Positions 25,189 to 32,664 of a stretch of DNA of 33,849 nucleotides are shown in pieces. Position 1 is the first letter of the stretch, and each line of letters opens with the position of its first letter. This DNA comes from Azophilus sp964638775 (GTDB lineage Bacteria > Pseudomonadota > Gammaproteobacteria > Pseudomonadales > Azotimanducaceae). The notes beneath the pieces were generated by a model. That model saw only the letters and a list, made by a program, of their open reading frames with translations. It was not told the DNA's origin and searched no databases. A program made the translations under genes and the position numbers. The stretch spans positions 1-33,849 of the forward strand of contig CAZWZH010000025.1 in NCBI GenBank assembly GCA_964638775.1. Reading direction: 5' to 3'.

Positions 25189-25371
25189 GCCTCTCGCTCC
25201 TTCATCGGTTCCTCGCACGGCCCGGTCGCGGGATTGGCGGGACCGCGTCCGCCGGGCTATTCCCGCCTGTGCTTTCGTGGTGGCCGAACATACCGCGCCT
25301 GACGCGCGATTGACATAGGCTGGCCTGGTTCCGGCCCGAACTGCATTCTGGGATGTTGTGACCGGGAAGGT

Positions 25372-25377
25372 TAGAAT
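25372..25377 (+). promoter_or_regulatory. Possible -10 element of the tRNA-Ala gene
   Basis: TAGAAT, within GGTTAGAATAACG, lies 43 nt before the tRNA 5' end. No good -35 was seen at 16-18 nt. The same GGTTAGAAT string occurs before the sulfurtransferase gene at 26890-26898. Confidence 0.3.
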
Positions 25378-25420
25378 AACGCCTTCAAGCGCTGGCCCGT
25401 TTGGGCAGGCGGCGCGATCT

Positions 25421-25496
<76 letters not shown>

Positions 25497-25578
25497 TTTC
25501 CCATCCGTGCACGATGTTGCCTTGACGATGCCGATATCGGCCCTCAAGCTGCATTGGCAGTTCATTAAATTAACAATA

Positions 25579-25615
25579 TTAACGGCGTTAACAAACTTTC
25601 TGTTAACGCCGTTAA
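25579..25615. repeat. Perfect 14-bp inverted repeat in AT-rich DNA
   Basis: TTAACGGCGTTAAC (25579-25592) and its exact reverse complement (25602-25615) flank a 9-nt spacer. The surrounding DNA is far more AT-rich than its neighbours. There is no T-tract on either side, so it resembles an operator more than a terminator. It sits 20 nt upstream of the broken ATPase gene and may be its regulatory site. Confidence 0.7.
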
Positions 25616-25634
25616 TTCGAGTTAGATTGCCGTG

Positions 25635-25760
25635 ATGGATCGTCGCAACAACCCCTATGCCCCCGGCGCCGGCCTGCAGCCACCGGAACTGGCAGGGCGT
25701 GACCGCTTGCTCTCGGACGCTTCCATCGACATGGACCGCGTTCTCGCCAGCCCCGCCAGC
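25635..25760 (+). pseudogene. N-terminal remnant of an AAA-type ATP-binding protein
   Basis: From ATG 25635 the frame reads MDRRNNPYAPGAGLQPPELAGRDRLL and then DASIDMDRVLA, which looks like the opening of the family of ATP-binding proteins that begin M-D-x-x-x-N-P-Y-x-P-G-A-G-x-x-P-P-E-L-x-G-R-D. The expected Walker A segment (GLRGVGKT-type) should follow within about 20 residues but is missing; the frame continues instead into unrelated sequence until 25967, antisense to the vapC-like gene. I interpret this as a deletion that kept roughly the first 42 codons. Family recognition rests on this short stretch. Confidence 0.55.
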
Positions 25761-25878
25761 GTCCCGTCTCCGCGGATCGCCGAGACCGCCACCTTCGCTT
25801 TGAACTCGGCGGAATACTGCTTCCTTTTCGACATGCCACTGGGCTCCTATGCCGATTGGCTACACCTGAACGTGTTGT

Positions 25879-26316
25879 TCAAACTTCCGGGGCCACTTCT
25901 CCGGGATTCAACAGCACATGGAAGCCGGCTTGGGCAAAGTGGCGGTCGCTGGTCAGTGCCGCGGTAAGGCCGAGAGCCCGCATGACCAGGAAACTGACGC
26001 AATCGGTAAAAGACCATGCCTTGTCGGAGTGACGCATGCAGAATGACCGTGCTTCATCGAAGCGCTCGGATGTCGTCCACTCGATGCGCACGGCGGTTGA
26101 ATGGTCGATGGCGTCAAACAGCGGTGCGATAAGTTCGCCGTGGCCTCTCGCTTTCAGCAGCGTTACCGCTTCGTCAAGGACGTAATCGGTGGTCACGAAT
26201 CGGCCTCGGTCCCGTGCGGCTTGGGCCATGTAGTCCGCGGCGGCGGTGTGCATGCGGTCCCTGTGCACCAGCAACGAATAAAAGCCACTGGTATCCACAA
26301 ATGTTTCATTGGCCAT
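25879..26316 (-). CDS. PIN-domain toxin (VapC-like ribonuclease)
   Basis: 145 residues from ATG 26316 (MANETFVDTSGFYSLL); the open frame upstream overlaps the antitoxin and is not used. PIN-domain acidic residues are visible: Asp in FVDTSG (residue 8), Glu in TTDYVLDEAVTLL (about 48), Asp in WSFTDCVSFLVM (about 103), and a final LTSDRHFAQAGF (about 124). Such toxins cleave RNA, often tRNA, with Mg2+. The start overlaps the antitoxin gene by 11 nt, the antitoxin-first order typical of vapBC modules. It lies in the accessory patch beyond tRNA-Ala. Confidence 0.85.
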   Translation of the reverse strand: MANETFVDTSGFYSLLVHRDRMHTAAADYMAQAARDRGRFVTTDYVLDEAVTLLKARGHGELIAPLFDAIDHSTAVRIEWTTSERFDEARSFCMRHSDKAWSFTDCVSFLVMRALGLTAALTSDRHFAQAGFHVLLNPGEVAPEV

Positions 26317-26542
26317 AGACGATGGCGTCCATTTCCTCATTGGTGAGAGAGCCGCCCTGGTCAACGGACAGGTCCGCCAAGCGATAAATGGGGTCGTCAG
26401 CGGCAGTGTCAGACTCTGTAAAGGGTTCCAGCCGGGCCGCCGGCTGTCCGCGATAGGTCAACACCAGCCGCTCGCCCCGGCCTACCCGTTGCAGAATGCC
26501 TTCAGCGTCGCGCCGTAACTCCACCATGGAGACTGTTGCCAT
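26306..26542 (-). CDS. Phd/YefM-type antitoxin of the PIN toxin
   Basis: 78 residues. The N-terminal DNA-binding part MATVSMVELRRDAEGILQRVGRGERLVLTYRGQPAARLEPF is the classical Phd/YefM fold (start of repression domain, conserved RG-E-LT--G-PVA-L pattern). The C-terminal half (DDPIYRLADLSVDQGG, then NEEMDAIVYGQ) is the acidic toxin-binding tail. It should neutralise the adjacent PIN toxin and repress the operon. A palindrome lies 9 nt upstream of the start codon. Confidence 0.85.
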   Translation of the reverse strand: MATVSMVELRRDAEGILQRVGRGERLVLTYRGQPAARLEPFTESDTAADDPIYRLADLSVDQGGSLTNEEMDAIVYGQ

Positions 26543-26550
26543 TGGAATTT

Positions 26551-26567
26551 AACTTGAAGTTTAAGTT
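26551..26567. promoter_or_regulatory. Candidate operator of the PIN toxin-antitoxin operon
   Basis: AACTTGAAGTTTAAGTT is a 17-bp palindrome around a central G with one mismatch per 8-bp arm, placed 9 nt upstream of the antitoxin start on the minus strand. A second ACTTGAAGTTT-like half is present near 26622. Autorepression by the antitoxin at such sites is usual. Confidence 0.45.
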
Positions 26568-26738
26568 GATGTTGGATCATACGCTCTTGACCCGCGGCTG
26601 CAACCGGTATCGTTCCAAGCACTTGAAGTTTGGAGGGTTGATTGGTAGACCAAAAAAACCTAACCCGCTATGCGGTCACCCTCCAGTGCCAGGTCCGCCC
26701 TGTACGGTCGCCGGCCGGTACCGTCTATGAGGGTCGCG

Positions 26739-26796
26739 CCTCTCAAGACCGCATCATAGGGAGGGGTCCTCTCAAGACCGCATCATAGGGAGGGGT
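26739..26796. repeat. Perfect 29-bp tandem duplication
   Basis: The unit CCTCTCAAGACCGCATCATA plus GGGAGGGGT occurs twice without a mismatch (26739-26767 and 26768-26796). Perfect identity implies a recent duplication. No function is evident. Confidence 0.9.
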
Positions 26797-26892
26797 AAAG
26801 TTGCCGGTGCTCATGCCCGCCTGACGCCGGTTCCGCACCCATCCTGGGGGATTGCAACACCACCGGCAAGCGCGACGCTGATCCGACCCGGT

Positions 26893-26898
26893 TAGAAT
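26893..26898 (+). promoter_or_regulatory. Possible -10 element of the sulfurtransferase-mnmC operon
   Basis: TAGAAT in GGTTAGAATTC lies 28 nt before the ATG. No convincing -35 was found. The context matches the string before tRNA-Ala. Confidence 0.3.
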
Positions 26899-26925
26899 TC
26901 CCGGCGTCAAATCGGGCTGGCGTTC

Positions 26926-27726
26926 ATGTACAGGACCCTGATCGATATCGAAGGATTGGACCGGGTGGGCTCGGGGGTACGTCTATTCGACTGCCGAGCC
27001 GTGCTCGGCGACACCGGGGCGGGGCGGCGCGCGTACGACGAGGGCCACATTCCGGGCGCGTTGCATGCAAATCTCGATCTGGATCTGGCGGCTTCGCCGG
27101 GTTCGGCCGGGCGGCACCCTCTTCCCGAACGATCCGCAATGGCCGAACGGTTCGCTGCCTGGGGAGTCAATGCGGGCGACCAGTTGGTCTTCTACGATGA
27201 TGCGGGGGGCGCTTTCGCGGCCCGGGGATGGTGGCTGGCGCGGTGGTGCGGGCACGAGGCCTCCGCGATCCTGGACGGCGGACTGGCAGCCTGGCCCGGT
27301 GAACTGACCACCCGGGTCGATCTGCCCGGTCGCGGCGACTTTGCATTACGCCCCCCGCTCACCCGGACAGTTACGGTGGAAGAGATCAGCCGTGGCGGCT
27401 GCCGGTTCAGCCTCATCGATGCCCGGGCAAGGCGACGTTTCGACGGCCTGGAGGAGCCCATCGACCCGGTAGCGGGCCACATACCCGGCGCCCGTTGCCG
27501 GCCGTTCCAGGAAAACCTGGATGCGCACGGCCGCTTTCGCGTTGCATCCGAGTTGCGCGAGCGTTTCGTTGGCCTGGATGACAACGCGGTCTGTTATTGC
27601 GGTTCCGGGGTAACGGCCGCCCACAACGTGCTGGCCATGCGCCTGGCCGGTTTCGATGAGCCCGCCCTTTATCCCGGATCCTGGAGCGAATGGATAGCGG
27701 ATCCGGAACGGCCCATCGCGCCGTGA
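26926..27726 (+). CDS. Thiosulfate/3-mercaptopyruvate sulfurtransferase (rhodanese)
   Basis: 266 residues, two rhodanese repeats. The first (about 1-125) contains RLFDCRAVLGDTGAGRRAYDEGHIPGALH and VFYDDAGGAFAARGWWLARWCGH; the second (about 145-265) contains SLIDARARRRFDGLEEPIDPVAGHIPGARCRPF and the active-site loop CYCGSGVTAAHN with Cys225. The CGSGVTA loop is typical of the SseA/TST class, which transfers sulfur from thiosulfate or mercaptopyruvate to a thiol acceptor. The stop overlaps the mnmC GTG by 4 nt (GTGA), so the two genes are probably co-translated; mnmC acts on thiolated tRNA wobble uridines, an attractive but unproven link. Confidence 0.92.
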   Translation: MYRTLIDIEGLDRVGSGVRLFDCRAVLGDTGAGRRAYDEGHIPGALHANLDLDLAASPGSAGRHPLPERSAMAERFAAWGVNAGDQLVFYDDAGGAFAARGWWLARWCGHEASAILDGGLAAWPGELTTRVDLPGRGDFALRPPLTRTVTVEEISRGGCRFSLIDARARRRFDGLEEPIDPVAGHIPGARCRPFQENLDAHGRFRVASELRERFVGLDDNAVCYCGSGVTAAHNVLAMRLAGFDEPALYPGSWSEWIADPERPIAP

Positions 27727-29465
27727 TCGAAACCGCCGACCTTGCCTGGCGGGACGGGGTGCCCTTTGCCCGGGACTTCGGCGACATCTACCACTCGGCA
27801 GACGGAGCGGGAGAGACGCAGCGTGTATTCATTGAACCGTCGAACCTTGCCGCAATGGCAGGCAGGGCAGGCGCGGCCGGTACGACGCTGCGTGTCGGCG
27901 AACTGGGCTTCGGGACGGGGCTCAACTTTGCCGTCGCCGCCGCCCTGGCGCTAAGGCACGGTTGCCGTCTGCACTATATCGGTTTCGACGCGCGTCCCAT
28001 CGATCCGGAGAACTTCCGCACGATCGCCGCGAACCGCAGGGCGCACCTTTCGGTATATGGGGAACTCGAACGCCTCTATCCCCCCATGCTGCCCGGTTGG
28101 CACCGTCGGGTGCTGGCGGAGGGCCGAATCTGGCTATCCCTCTATTGGGGCGATGCGGCGTCCGGGCTTCGCGACCTGGTCGGCCGTCAGCGCCAGCCTT
28201 TCGATGCCTGGTTCCTGGACGGTTTTGCACCGGCCAGGAACCCGGAGATGTGGCGGGACGACCTGCTGCGACTGGCGGCGCGACTCGCTGCCCGGGGCAC
28301 TGCCGTAGCCACGTTTACCGCAGCAGGGCACGTTCGCCGGTGCCTGGAGGCAGCCGGTTTCCAAATGCGGCGGGTCGACCAGCGCCCCCGCAAGCGCGAA
28401 AGCCTGGCGGGGGTTTACACCGGGGAAGGGTTGAAGAGAGAACCGGAACCGGGCAGCGTTACCGTCTCGGGAGCGGGGATTGCAGGGGCCAGCATCGCAC
28501 GGCACCTTGCGGAACGGGGAATTACCGTCAGTGTCTACGATCCCGCACCCGCCATCGCCAGCGGCGCGTCCGGTATTCCGGCCATGCTCCTGCATCCCAG
28601 ACTGCTGGGCGATCGCAGCCGGGAGGCTGCCTGGCGCGCCCACGCCTATGCCTACAGCCAGGCCTGGGCAAGCCGATTTCCGGGATTCATCCAGAGCGGT
28701 GTTGTGCAGGGCCGGGGCCCAAATCTCGACCGCAACAAGTTGCAGCGCATCGCAGGCGCCCATGCGGGCAGCGGGTTGGTGCGGCGGCTTAAGCGCGACG
28801 AGGCATCGGCGGTCAGCGGCTGGGATTTCGACGGGAACGCCCTGTACTTTCCCCGTGCGGGCATCGTCGAACCGCCCGTGCTCGTCCGCTCGCTGCTCGA
28901 CCACCCCCGCATTTCCGTCCGCCTCGGGCTCGGCGCCCCCGCCGGAGCCCGTCCGATGGTGCTGGCCTGTGCCGGCGCTGCCCGCAGTTATGCGCCGGCA
29001 AGGTTCCTGGAGACTGTAGACGTCCATGGGCAGGTGGACATTGTGACGATGGACGCCCGCCCGCATCTGGCGGTGGTGGGAGACGGCTATCTGGCGCCAA
29101 CGGGGCAGGGCGTGGTAGCGGGAGCCACTTTCGAGCATCGTGCCTGGCCCGCGCACAAGGCTACCGCGCACAATCTCAGGACTCTTGAAGGCCGGCGGCA
29201 CCGCTGGCTCGCGCGGGTACGGTCAACCCGCACGATCGCTTCCGACCGCACACCGATCATCGGTGAACTGCAGCCCGGCTTGCTGACAAGTCTCGCCCAC
29301 GGATCCATGGGAATGGTCAGCGCCCCCATGGCGGCGGCGATCGTCGCGAGCCGCTTGACCGGTGATTTCGTACCCCTGGAACCTGCGCTCGAAACCCTGA
29401 TCGAGCCGGCCCGGTTCCGGCAACGCCAGGCGCGGCGCGGCTATCGTCTGGGCGCTGGCGAGTAA
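27723..29465 (+). CDS. mnmC: Bifunctional tRNA mnm5(s2)U biosynthesis protein MnmC
   Basis: 580 residues from GTG 27723, overlapping the sulfurtransferase stop; ATG 27690 in the same frame is an alternative 11 codons longer. The N-terminal methyltransferase domain (about 1-230) has GELGFGTGLNFAVAAALA near 59 and DAWFLDGFAPARNPEMW near 160. The C-terminal FAD-dependent oxidase domain (about 245-575) has VSGAGIAGASIARHLAERG (GxGxxG near 250), SGASGIPAMLLHPRL, and DRTPIIGELQPGLLTSLAHGSMGM. Together they convert cmnm5(s2)U to nm5U and then mnm5U at tRNA position 34. The protein is about 90 residues shorter than the E. coli enzyme, mainly in loops; both domains appear intact. Confidence 0.93.
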   Translation: MIETADLAWRDGVPFARDFGDIYHSADGAGETQRVFIEPSNLAAMAGRAGAAGTTLRVGELGFGTGLNFAVAAALALRHGCRLHYIGFDARPIDPENFRTIAANRRAHLSVYGELERLYPPMLPGWHRRVLAEGRIWLSLYWGDAASGLRDLVGRQRQPFDAWFLDGFAPARNPEMWRDDLLRLAARLAARGTAVATFTAAGHVRRCLEAAGFQMRRVDQRPRKRESLAGVYTGEGLKREPEPGSVTVSGAGIAGASIARHLAERGITVSVYDPAPAIASGASGIPAMLLHPRLLGDRSREAAWRAHAYAYSQAWASRFPGFIQSGVVQGRGPNLDRNKLQRIAGAHAGSGLVRRLKRDEASAVSGWDFDGNALYFPRAGIVEPPVLVRSLLDHPRISVRLGLGAPAGARPMVLACAGAARSYAPARFLETVDVHGQVDIVTMDARPHLAVVGDGYLAPTGQGVVAGATFEHRAWPAHKATAHNLRTLEGRRHRWLARVRSTRTIASDRTPIIGELQPGLLTSLAHGSMGMVSAPMAAAIVASRLTGDFVPLEPALETLIEPARFRQRQARRGYRLGAGE

Positions 29466-29730
29466 CGGCTCTCGTCCAGGCGCCTGCATGCCTGTATCCG
29501 CAAGACTAAGAACCGACTTAAATCATCGAAGTCTGGAACCCGTCCCCCGAGACGCTGACCAGGAAGGAACAACGCGGAATCTCGGGAAAGAGTTTGCATG
29601 CGGCGCATCCCTTTCGGCGCGTTAAGCTCGTCCGAAAGCCTTGAATACCGCAGGATGATGTGGCCGTGCGCCGAAAGGGATGCGCCGCATGCAAACTCGC
29701 TGCCCGGTGCGGGCAGTACCATAATGCCGG
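29466..29730. other. 265-nt gap between mnmC and the SRD5A-like gene
   Basis: Apart from repeat copy B the gap contains GGAACCCGTCCCC near 29535, similar to a GGAACCGTCCC string near copy A at 9103. The long minus-strand frame crossing the element comes from the palindrome and has no independent support. Confidence 0.45.
29557..29705 (-). repeat. Copy B of ~150-bp intergenic palindromic element
   Basis: Arms of 31 nt at 29590-29620 (begins GAGTTTGCATGCGGCGCATC) and 29668-29698 are perfect reverse complements around a 47-nt loop. Read on the minus strand it aligns with 9138-9290 over arms, loop and about 33 nt beyond (TTTCCCGAGATTC then GTTCCTTCCT). It lies between mnmC and the convergent reductase gene. 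Relative to copy A, two arm positions are changed on both sides, keeping pairing. Confidence 0.85.
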
Positions 29731-30489
29731 CTACAGCAACCCGGGAACCAGCGCACGCCGATTCGCTGGAAAGTCGTTGAAGTTTTCCCGATACCAGTTG
29801 CGGCGCCAGACAGCCCGGGGAACCAGGTTGGCAACCGACCAGATGAAGAGAATCGAGCCGGGCAGCGACCAGATCAACAGTGCAAAGCCCAGCCACTCGA
29901 TGATTTCTCCGGCCAGGTTGGGACAGCAAACGTATTCGAATGCACCGCCCCGCGGCAGTACCCGCGGTTCGCGGCTCCGGGCGCGCAGGTACAACAGCCG
30001 ATAGTCGGCCCAGACATTGAGCCCGGCGCCGGCGAGCATCACGACGAGCCCGCCGATGAACCGCGGGTCCGTCAGCCACTGCGCCGGGTAGTCGGCGGCG
30101 TAGGCGATGAACCAGCCCAAAAGGGCGCCGTTGATCAGGTTGAAGCTGACGGCCGCGCCGCACATGGCCAGGGAGACGGTGCCGTCCCGTTTTGGAACGA
30201 TCCACGGCCACACGAATGTGCGGTGCACGTAGTGAGCCAGCCACAGCACCAGTACGATGTTGCCGACCAGGTGAAAGTTGCCGCTCAGCAGGTAGATTGC
30301 GGGCATGGTGAGGAAGGCCGGCACTTCCATGACAAACCATGCCCAGCGGCTGTCCATCTGCCAGCCCAGGCCCTTGCCGCCCCAGCGGCCGACCGGGTCC
30401 CATCCCTTGAGGCCCACCACCAGTACCGGCAGGGCGATCAAGGCCCAGACCAGCGTCAGTTCGTTCAGGGTCGGCCACTCAAGGCTCAT
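29731..30489 (-). CDS. Steroid 5-alpha-reductase-like membrane protein (DUF1295/SRD5A family)
   Basis: 252 residues, strongly hydrophobic with about six transmembrane segments. The C-terminal part shows the 3-oxo-5-alpha-steroid 4-dehydrogenase pattern: LYLRARSREPRVLPRGGAFEYVCCPNLAGEIIEWLGFALL (about 167-206, with P-R-G-G-F-E-Y-V-x-x-P and E-x-x-E-W) followed by RRNWYRENFNDFP near the end. The family uses NADPH to reduce enones of steroids or polyprenols in membranes. The bacterial substrate is not evident; neighbours (thioesterase, acyl-CoA dehydrogenase, enoyl-CoA hydratase) suggest lipid or sterol-like metabolism. Start ATG 30489 has AAGGAGCGG just upstream. Confidence 0.83.
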   Translation of the reverse strand: MSLEWPTLNELTLVWALIALPVLVVGLKGWDPVGRWGGKGLGWQMDSRWAWFVMEVPAFLTMPAIYLLSGNFHLVGNIVLVLWLAHYVHRTFVWPWIVPKRDGTVSLAMCGAAVSFNLINGALLGWFIAYAADYPAQWLTDPRFIGGLVVMLAGAGLNVWADYRLLYLRARSREPRVLPRGGAFEYVCCPNLAGEIIEWLGFALLIWSLPGSILFIWSVANLVPRAVWRRNWYRENFNDFPANRRALVPGLL

Positions 30490-30531
30490 TGAACCGCTCC
30501 TTTCGCTGCAGCCGCTTGATTCGCCGTCGGC

Positions 30532-30945
30532 TCAACGGGACAAGAGGGCGAAGTTGAACATGCCGTGCGCAATGAGCGATGAGCCGCTGCGAACCTCGGC
30601 GCGCAGGCTCACGATGCGGGCGCCTGCTTTCACCACATGGGCTTCGGCTTCGAGTTCCATGCCCGGCTTTGCACCCTTCAGGTAGGTGATGCTGGCGTTC
30701 TGGGTGACGCCCGGAGGACCGATGGACCGCAGCGCATAGGCGCTGGCAGTATCCGCCATGACATAGGCCAGCCCGCCGTGCACCATGCCCTGGGCGTTCA
30801 CCATGCCCTTCTCGGCCACGGCGCGAATCACTGCCCGCCCATCGCCCGCGCTCGTCAGCGACATGCCGTGCTGTTCGAATATCGGTAAGTCCGCCGCCAG
30901 TGCCTTGAGCATCGCTTCGGGCAATCCGCCGTCCCCGTCTTTCAC
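30532..30945 (-). CDS. PaaI-family hotdog thioesterase
   Basis: 137 residues, the size of a single hotdog domain. Core motif GMVNAQGMVHGGLAYVMADTASAYA (about 47-71), with HGG and Asp69 of the PaaI/YbgC-like active site, followed by QNASITYLKGAKPGMELEAEAHVVKAGARIV, the central strand pair. It hydrolyses acyl-CoA thioesters, often aromatic or medium-chain. It is followed 42 nt later by the SRD5A-like gene on the same strand and is divergent from the acyl-CoA dehydrogenase gene across a 106-nt gap. Confidence 0.9.
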   Translation of the reverse strand: MKDGDGGLPEAMLKALAADLPIFEQHGMSLTSAGDGRAVIRAVAEKGMVNAQGMVHGGLAYVMADTASAYALRSIGPPGVTQNASITYLKGAKPGMELEAEAHVVKAGARIVSLRAEVRSGSSLIAHGMFNFALLSR

Positions 30946-30992
30946 GATGTCGGCCTCCGGTTCGGTCCGATCGTACCTTTTCCGGCGCTCCC

Positions 30993-31021
30993 TTCACAAA
31001 TGGCCGGCTCCTGCGTTTAAT
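30993..31021 (+). promoter_or_regulatory. Sigma-70 promoter of the acyl-CoA dehydrogenase gene
   Basis: TTCACA (30993-30998) and TTTAAT (31016-31021) match five of six consensus bases each, with the optimal 17-nt spacing. Initiation near 31028 would leave a leader of about 24 nt that includes the GGGAG ribosome site. Confidence 0.55.
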
Positions 31022-31051
31022 ACCCCGTTTTCTACGGACTGGGAGCAGCCA

Positions 31052-32344
31052 ATGGCCTGGGACTTTGAGACGGAACCCGCATTTCAGCGCGAACTGGACT
31101 GGATGGACGGTTTCGTCCGGGAGGAAATCGAGCCGCTGGATTTCATCATCGGGCACCCCAACGATTTCACTGACCCGAACCGCGCGAGGCTCATCCCTCC
31201 GCTTCAGCACGAGGTGAAAAAGCGCGGTTTGTGGGCCTGCCATCTCGGCCCCGATCTCGGTGGCCAGGGCTACGGGCAACTCAAGCTGGGCCTGATGAAC
31301 GAGATTCTTGGCCGGGCGAAATGTGCCCCGGTGGTGTTCGGCTGCCAGGCGCCCGATTCCGGCAATGCGGAAATCCTCGCCCACTACGGCACGGTGCAGC
31401 AGAAGAACCGCTACCTGCAGCCGCTGCTCGACAACGAAATCTGCTCCTGCTACTCCATGACCGAACCCCAGGGCGGCGCCGACCCCAAGGTGTTCACCTG
31501 CCGGGCCGAGGCCATCGGCGATGAATGGGTGATCAACGGCGAGAAGTGGTTCTCCTCCAATGCCCGCTACGCCTCTTTCCTGATCGTCATGGCGGTAACC
31601 GACCCGGAGGCGCCGCCCTACCAGCGCATGTCGATGTTCATCGTGCCCGTGGAAACCCCGGGGGTGGAGATGATCCGGCACGTGGGCGTGGGTATGGAAG
31701 GCGAGGGCGCGCACGCCTACATCCGCTACAACAACGTGCGCGTACCGCGCGACCACCTGCTCGGCGAGATCGGCCAGGGGTTCATCGTCGCCCAGACGCG
31801 CCTCGGCGGCGGCCGCATCCACCACGCCATGCGCACCGTCGGCAAGATCCGGCGCGCCTTCGACATGATGTGCGAACGGGCGCTCTCCCGGGAAACCCAG
31901 GGCGAGGTACTGGCCAAGAAGCAGATGGTCCAGGCCATGATCGCCGATAGCTGGATCGACATCGAACAGTTCCGCCTGTTCGTGCTGCACACCGCCTGGA
32001 AGATCGACAAGGTCAAGAACTACAAGGCGGTGCGGGCTGACATCTCCGCGGTGAAGGTGCAGATGCCGAAGGTCTATCACGATGTGTACGCCCGCGCCCT
32101 GCAGATTCACGGCTCACTGGGCGTCTCCAACGAGATGCCATTCGCCGCGGGCGTGCTCGACAGCTTTCACATGGCGCTCGCCGACGGCCCGACCGAAGTG
32201 CACAAGGTAACGGTTGCCCGCCAGGTGCTCGGTCGGTACCAGGGCACCGAGGAACTTTTCCCAGACTACCACCTGATCAAGCGGAGGGAAGAGGCGCTGG
32301 CGAAGTATGCCGACCTGATCGAACTCGAGGTTGCGAACGCGTAG
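31052..32344 (+). CDS. Acyl-CoA dehydrogenase family protein
   Basis: 430 residues from ATG 31052, preceded by GGGAG; the longer upstream frame is antisense to the thioesterase and is not used. FAD-dependent acyl-CoA dehydrogenase features: RGLWACHLGPDLGGQGYGQLKLGLMNEILGR (about 57-87), CSCYSMTEPQGGADPKVFTCRAEAIGDEWVINGEKWFSSNA (substrate and flavin region, about 131-171), RVPRDHLLGEIGQGFIVAQTRLGGGRIHHAMR (about 230-261) and RALQIHGSLGVSNEMPF (about 349-365), then DGPTEVHKVTVARQVL. It would oxidise an acyl-CoA to the enoyl-CoA. An enoyl-CoA hydratase lies 0.7 kb downstream across the HigBA module. Confidence 0.93.
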   Translation: MAWDFETEPAFQRELDWMDGFVREEIEPLDFIIGHPNDFTDPNRARLIPPLQHEVKKRGLWACHLGPDLGGQGYGQLKLGLMNEILGRAKCAPVVFGCQAPDSGNAEILAHYGTVQQKNRYLQPLLDNEICSCYSMTEPQGGADPKVFTCRAEAIGDEWVINGEKWFSSNARYASFLIVMAVTDPEAPPYQRMSMFIVPVETPGVEMIRHVGVGMEGEGAHAYIRYNNVRVPRDHLLGEIGQGFIVAQTRLGGGRIHHAMRTVGKIRRAFDMMCERALSRETQGEVLAKKQMVQAMIADSWIDIEQFRLFVLHTAWKIDKVKNYKAVRADISAVKVQMPKVYHDVYARALQIHGSLGVSNEMPFAAGVLDSFHMALADGPTEVHKVTVARQVLGRYQGTEELFPDYHLIKRREEALAKYADLIELEVANA

Positions 32345-32401
32345 GGCTTTTGCCGGCGCCGCTATTGAAAACTGCGGTAGTTCAGTCGCGAACAGGTCGG
32401 G

Positions 32402-32662
32402 TCAGGCGACTTGCTGGCGGGCGTGCCAGAGATCGTATTCTGCCTGCAAACGCACCCACATCTCTGCACTTGTACCCAGTTCAGACTCTAGAACAATCGC
32501 GAAAGAGGGGGAAATCCCACGTTTGCCGTTGACGATCTCGTTGATTTTGCGGTGAGCGCATCCGCAACGACTCGCCAGGCTGGTTTGATTCAGGCCCATT
32601 TCCGCCATATAGACTTCGGCAAGCACTTTGCCGGGATGCAGGGGCAGTGGATTGTCAATCAC
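32402..32662 (-). CDS. higA: HigA-family antitoxin (XRE helix-turn-helix)
   Basis: 86 residues. PLPLHPGKVLAEVYMAEMGLNQTSLASRCGCAHRKINEIVNGKRGIS is the HigA/VapI helix-turn-helix with the characteristic HPG start, the LNQTSLA recognition segment and the IVNGKRGIS end; the tail LGTSAEMWVRLQAEYDLWHA is also typical. It should bind the adjacent HigB toxin and repress the operon through the palindrome upstream of higB. It begins 2 nt after the higB stop, in the toxin-first order of higBA. Confidence 0.92.
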   Translation of the reverse strand: MIDNPLPLHPGKVLAEVYMAEMGLNQTSLASRCGCAHRKINEIVNGKRGISPSFAIVLESELGTSAEMWVRLQAEYDLWHARQQVA

Positions 32663-32664
32663 GA

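Larger units (their letters stand above)
26543..26925. other. 383-nt intergenic region between toxin-antitoxin and sulfurtransferase
   Basis: The region contains the operator-like palindrome next to the antitoxin, a perfect 29-bp tandem duplication and a -10-like hexamer before the sulfurtransferase. No coding frame is convincing; the 64-codon plus-strand frame at 26536-26730 lacks any recognisable feature. Confidence 0.5.

Noticed and set aside
25310..25315. Perfect TTGACA upstream of tRNA-Ala
   Set aside because: No -10 hexamer at 16-18 nt on the plus strand; the surrounding sequence is GC-rich.
26536..26730. 64-codon plus-strand frame near the antitoxin
   Set aside because: Overlaps the antitoxin promoter region and has no recognisable feature.
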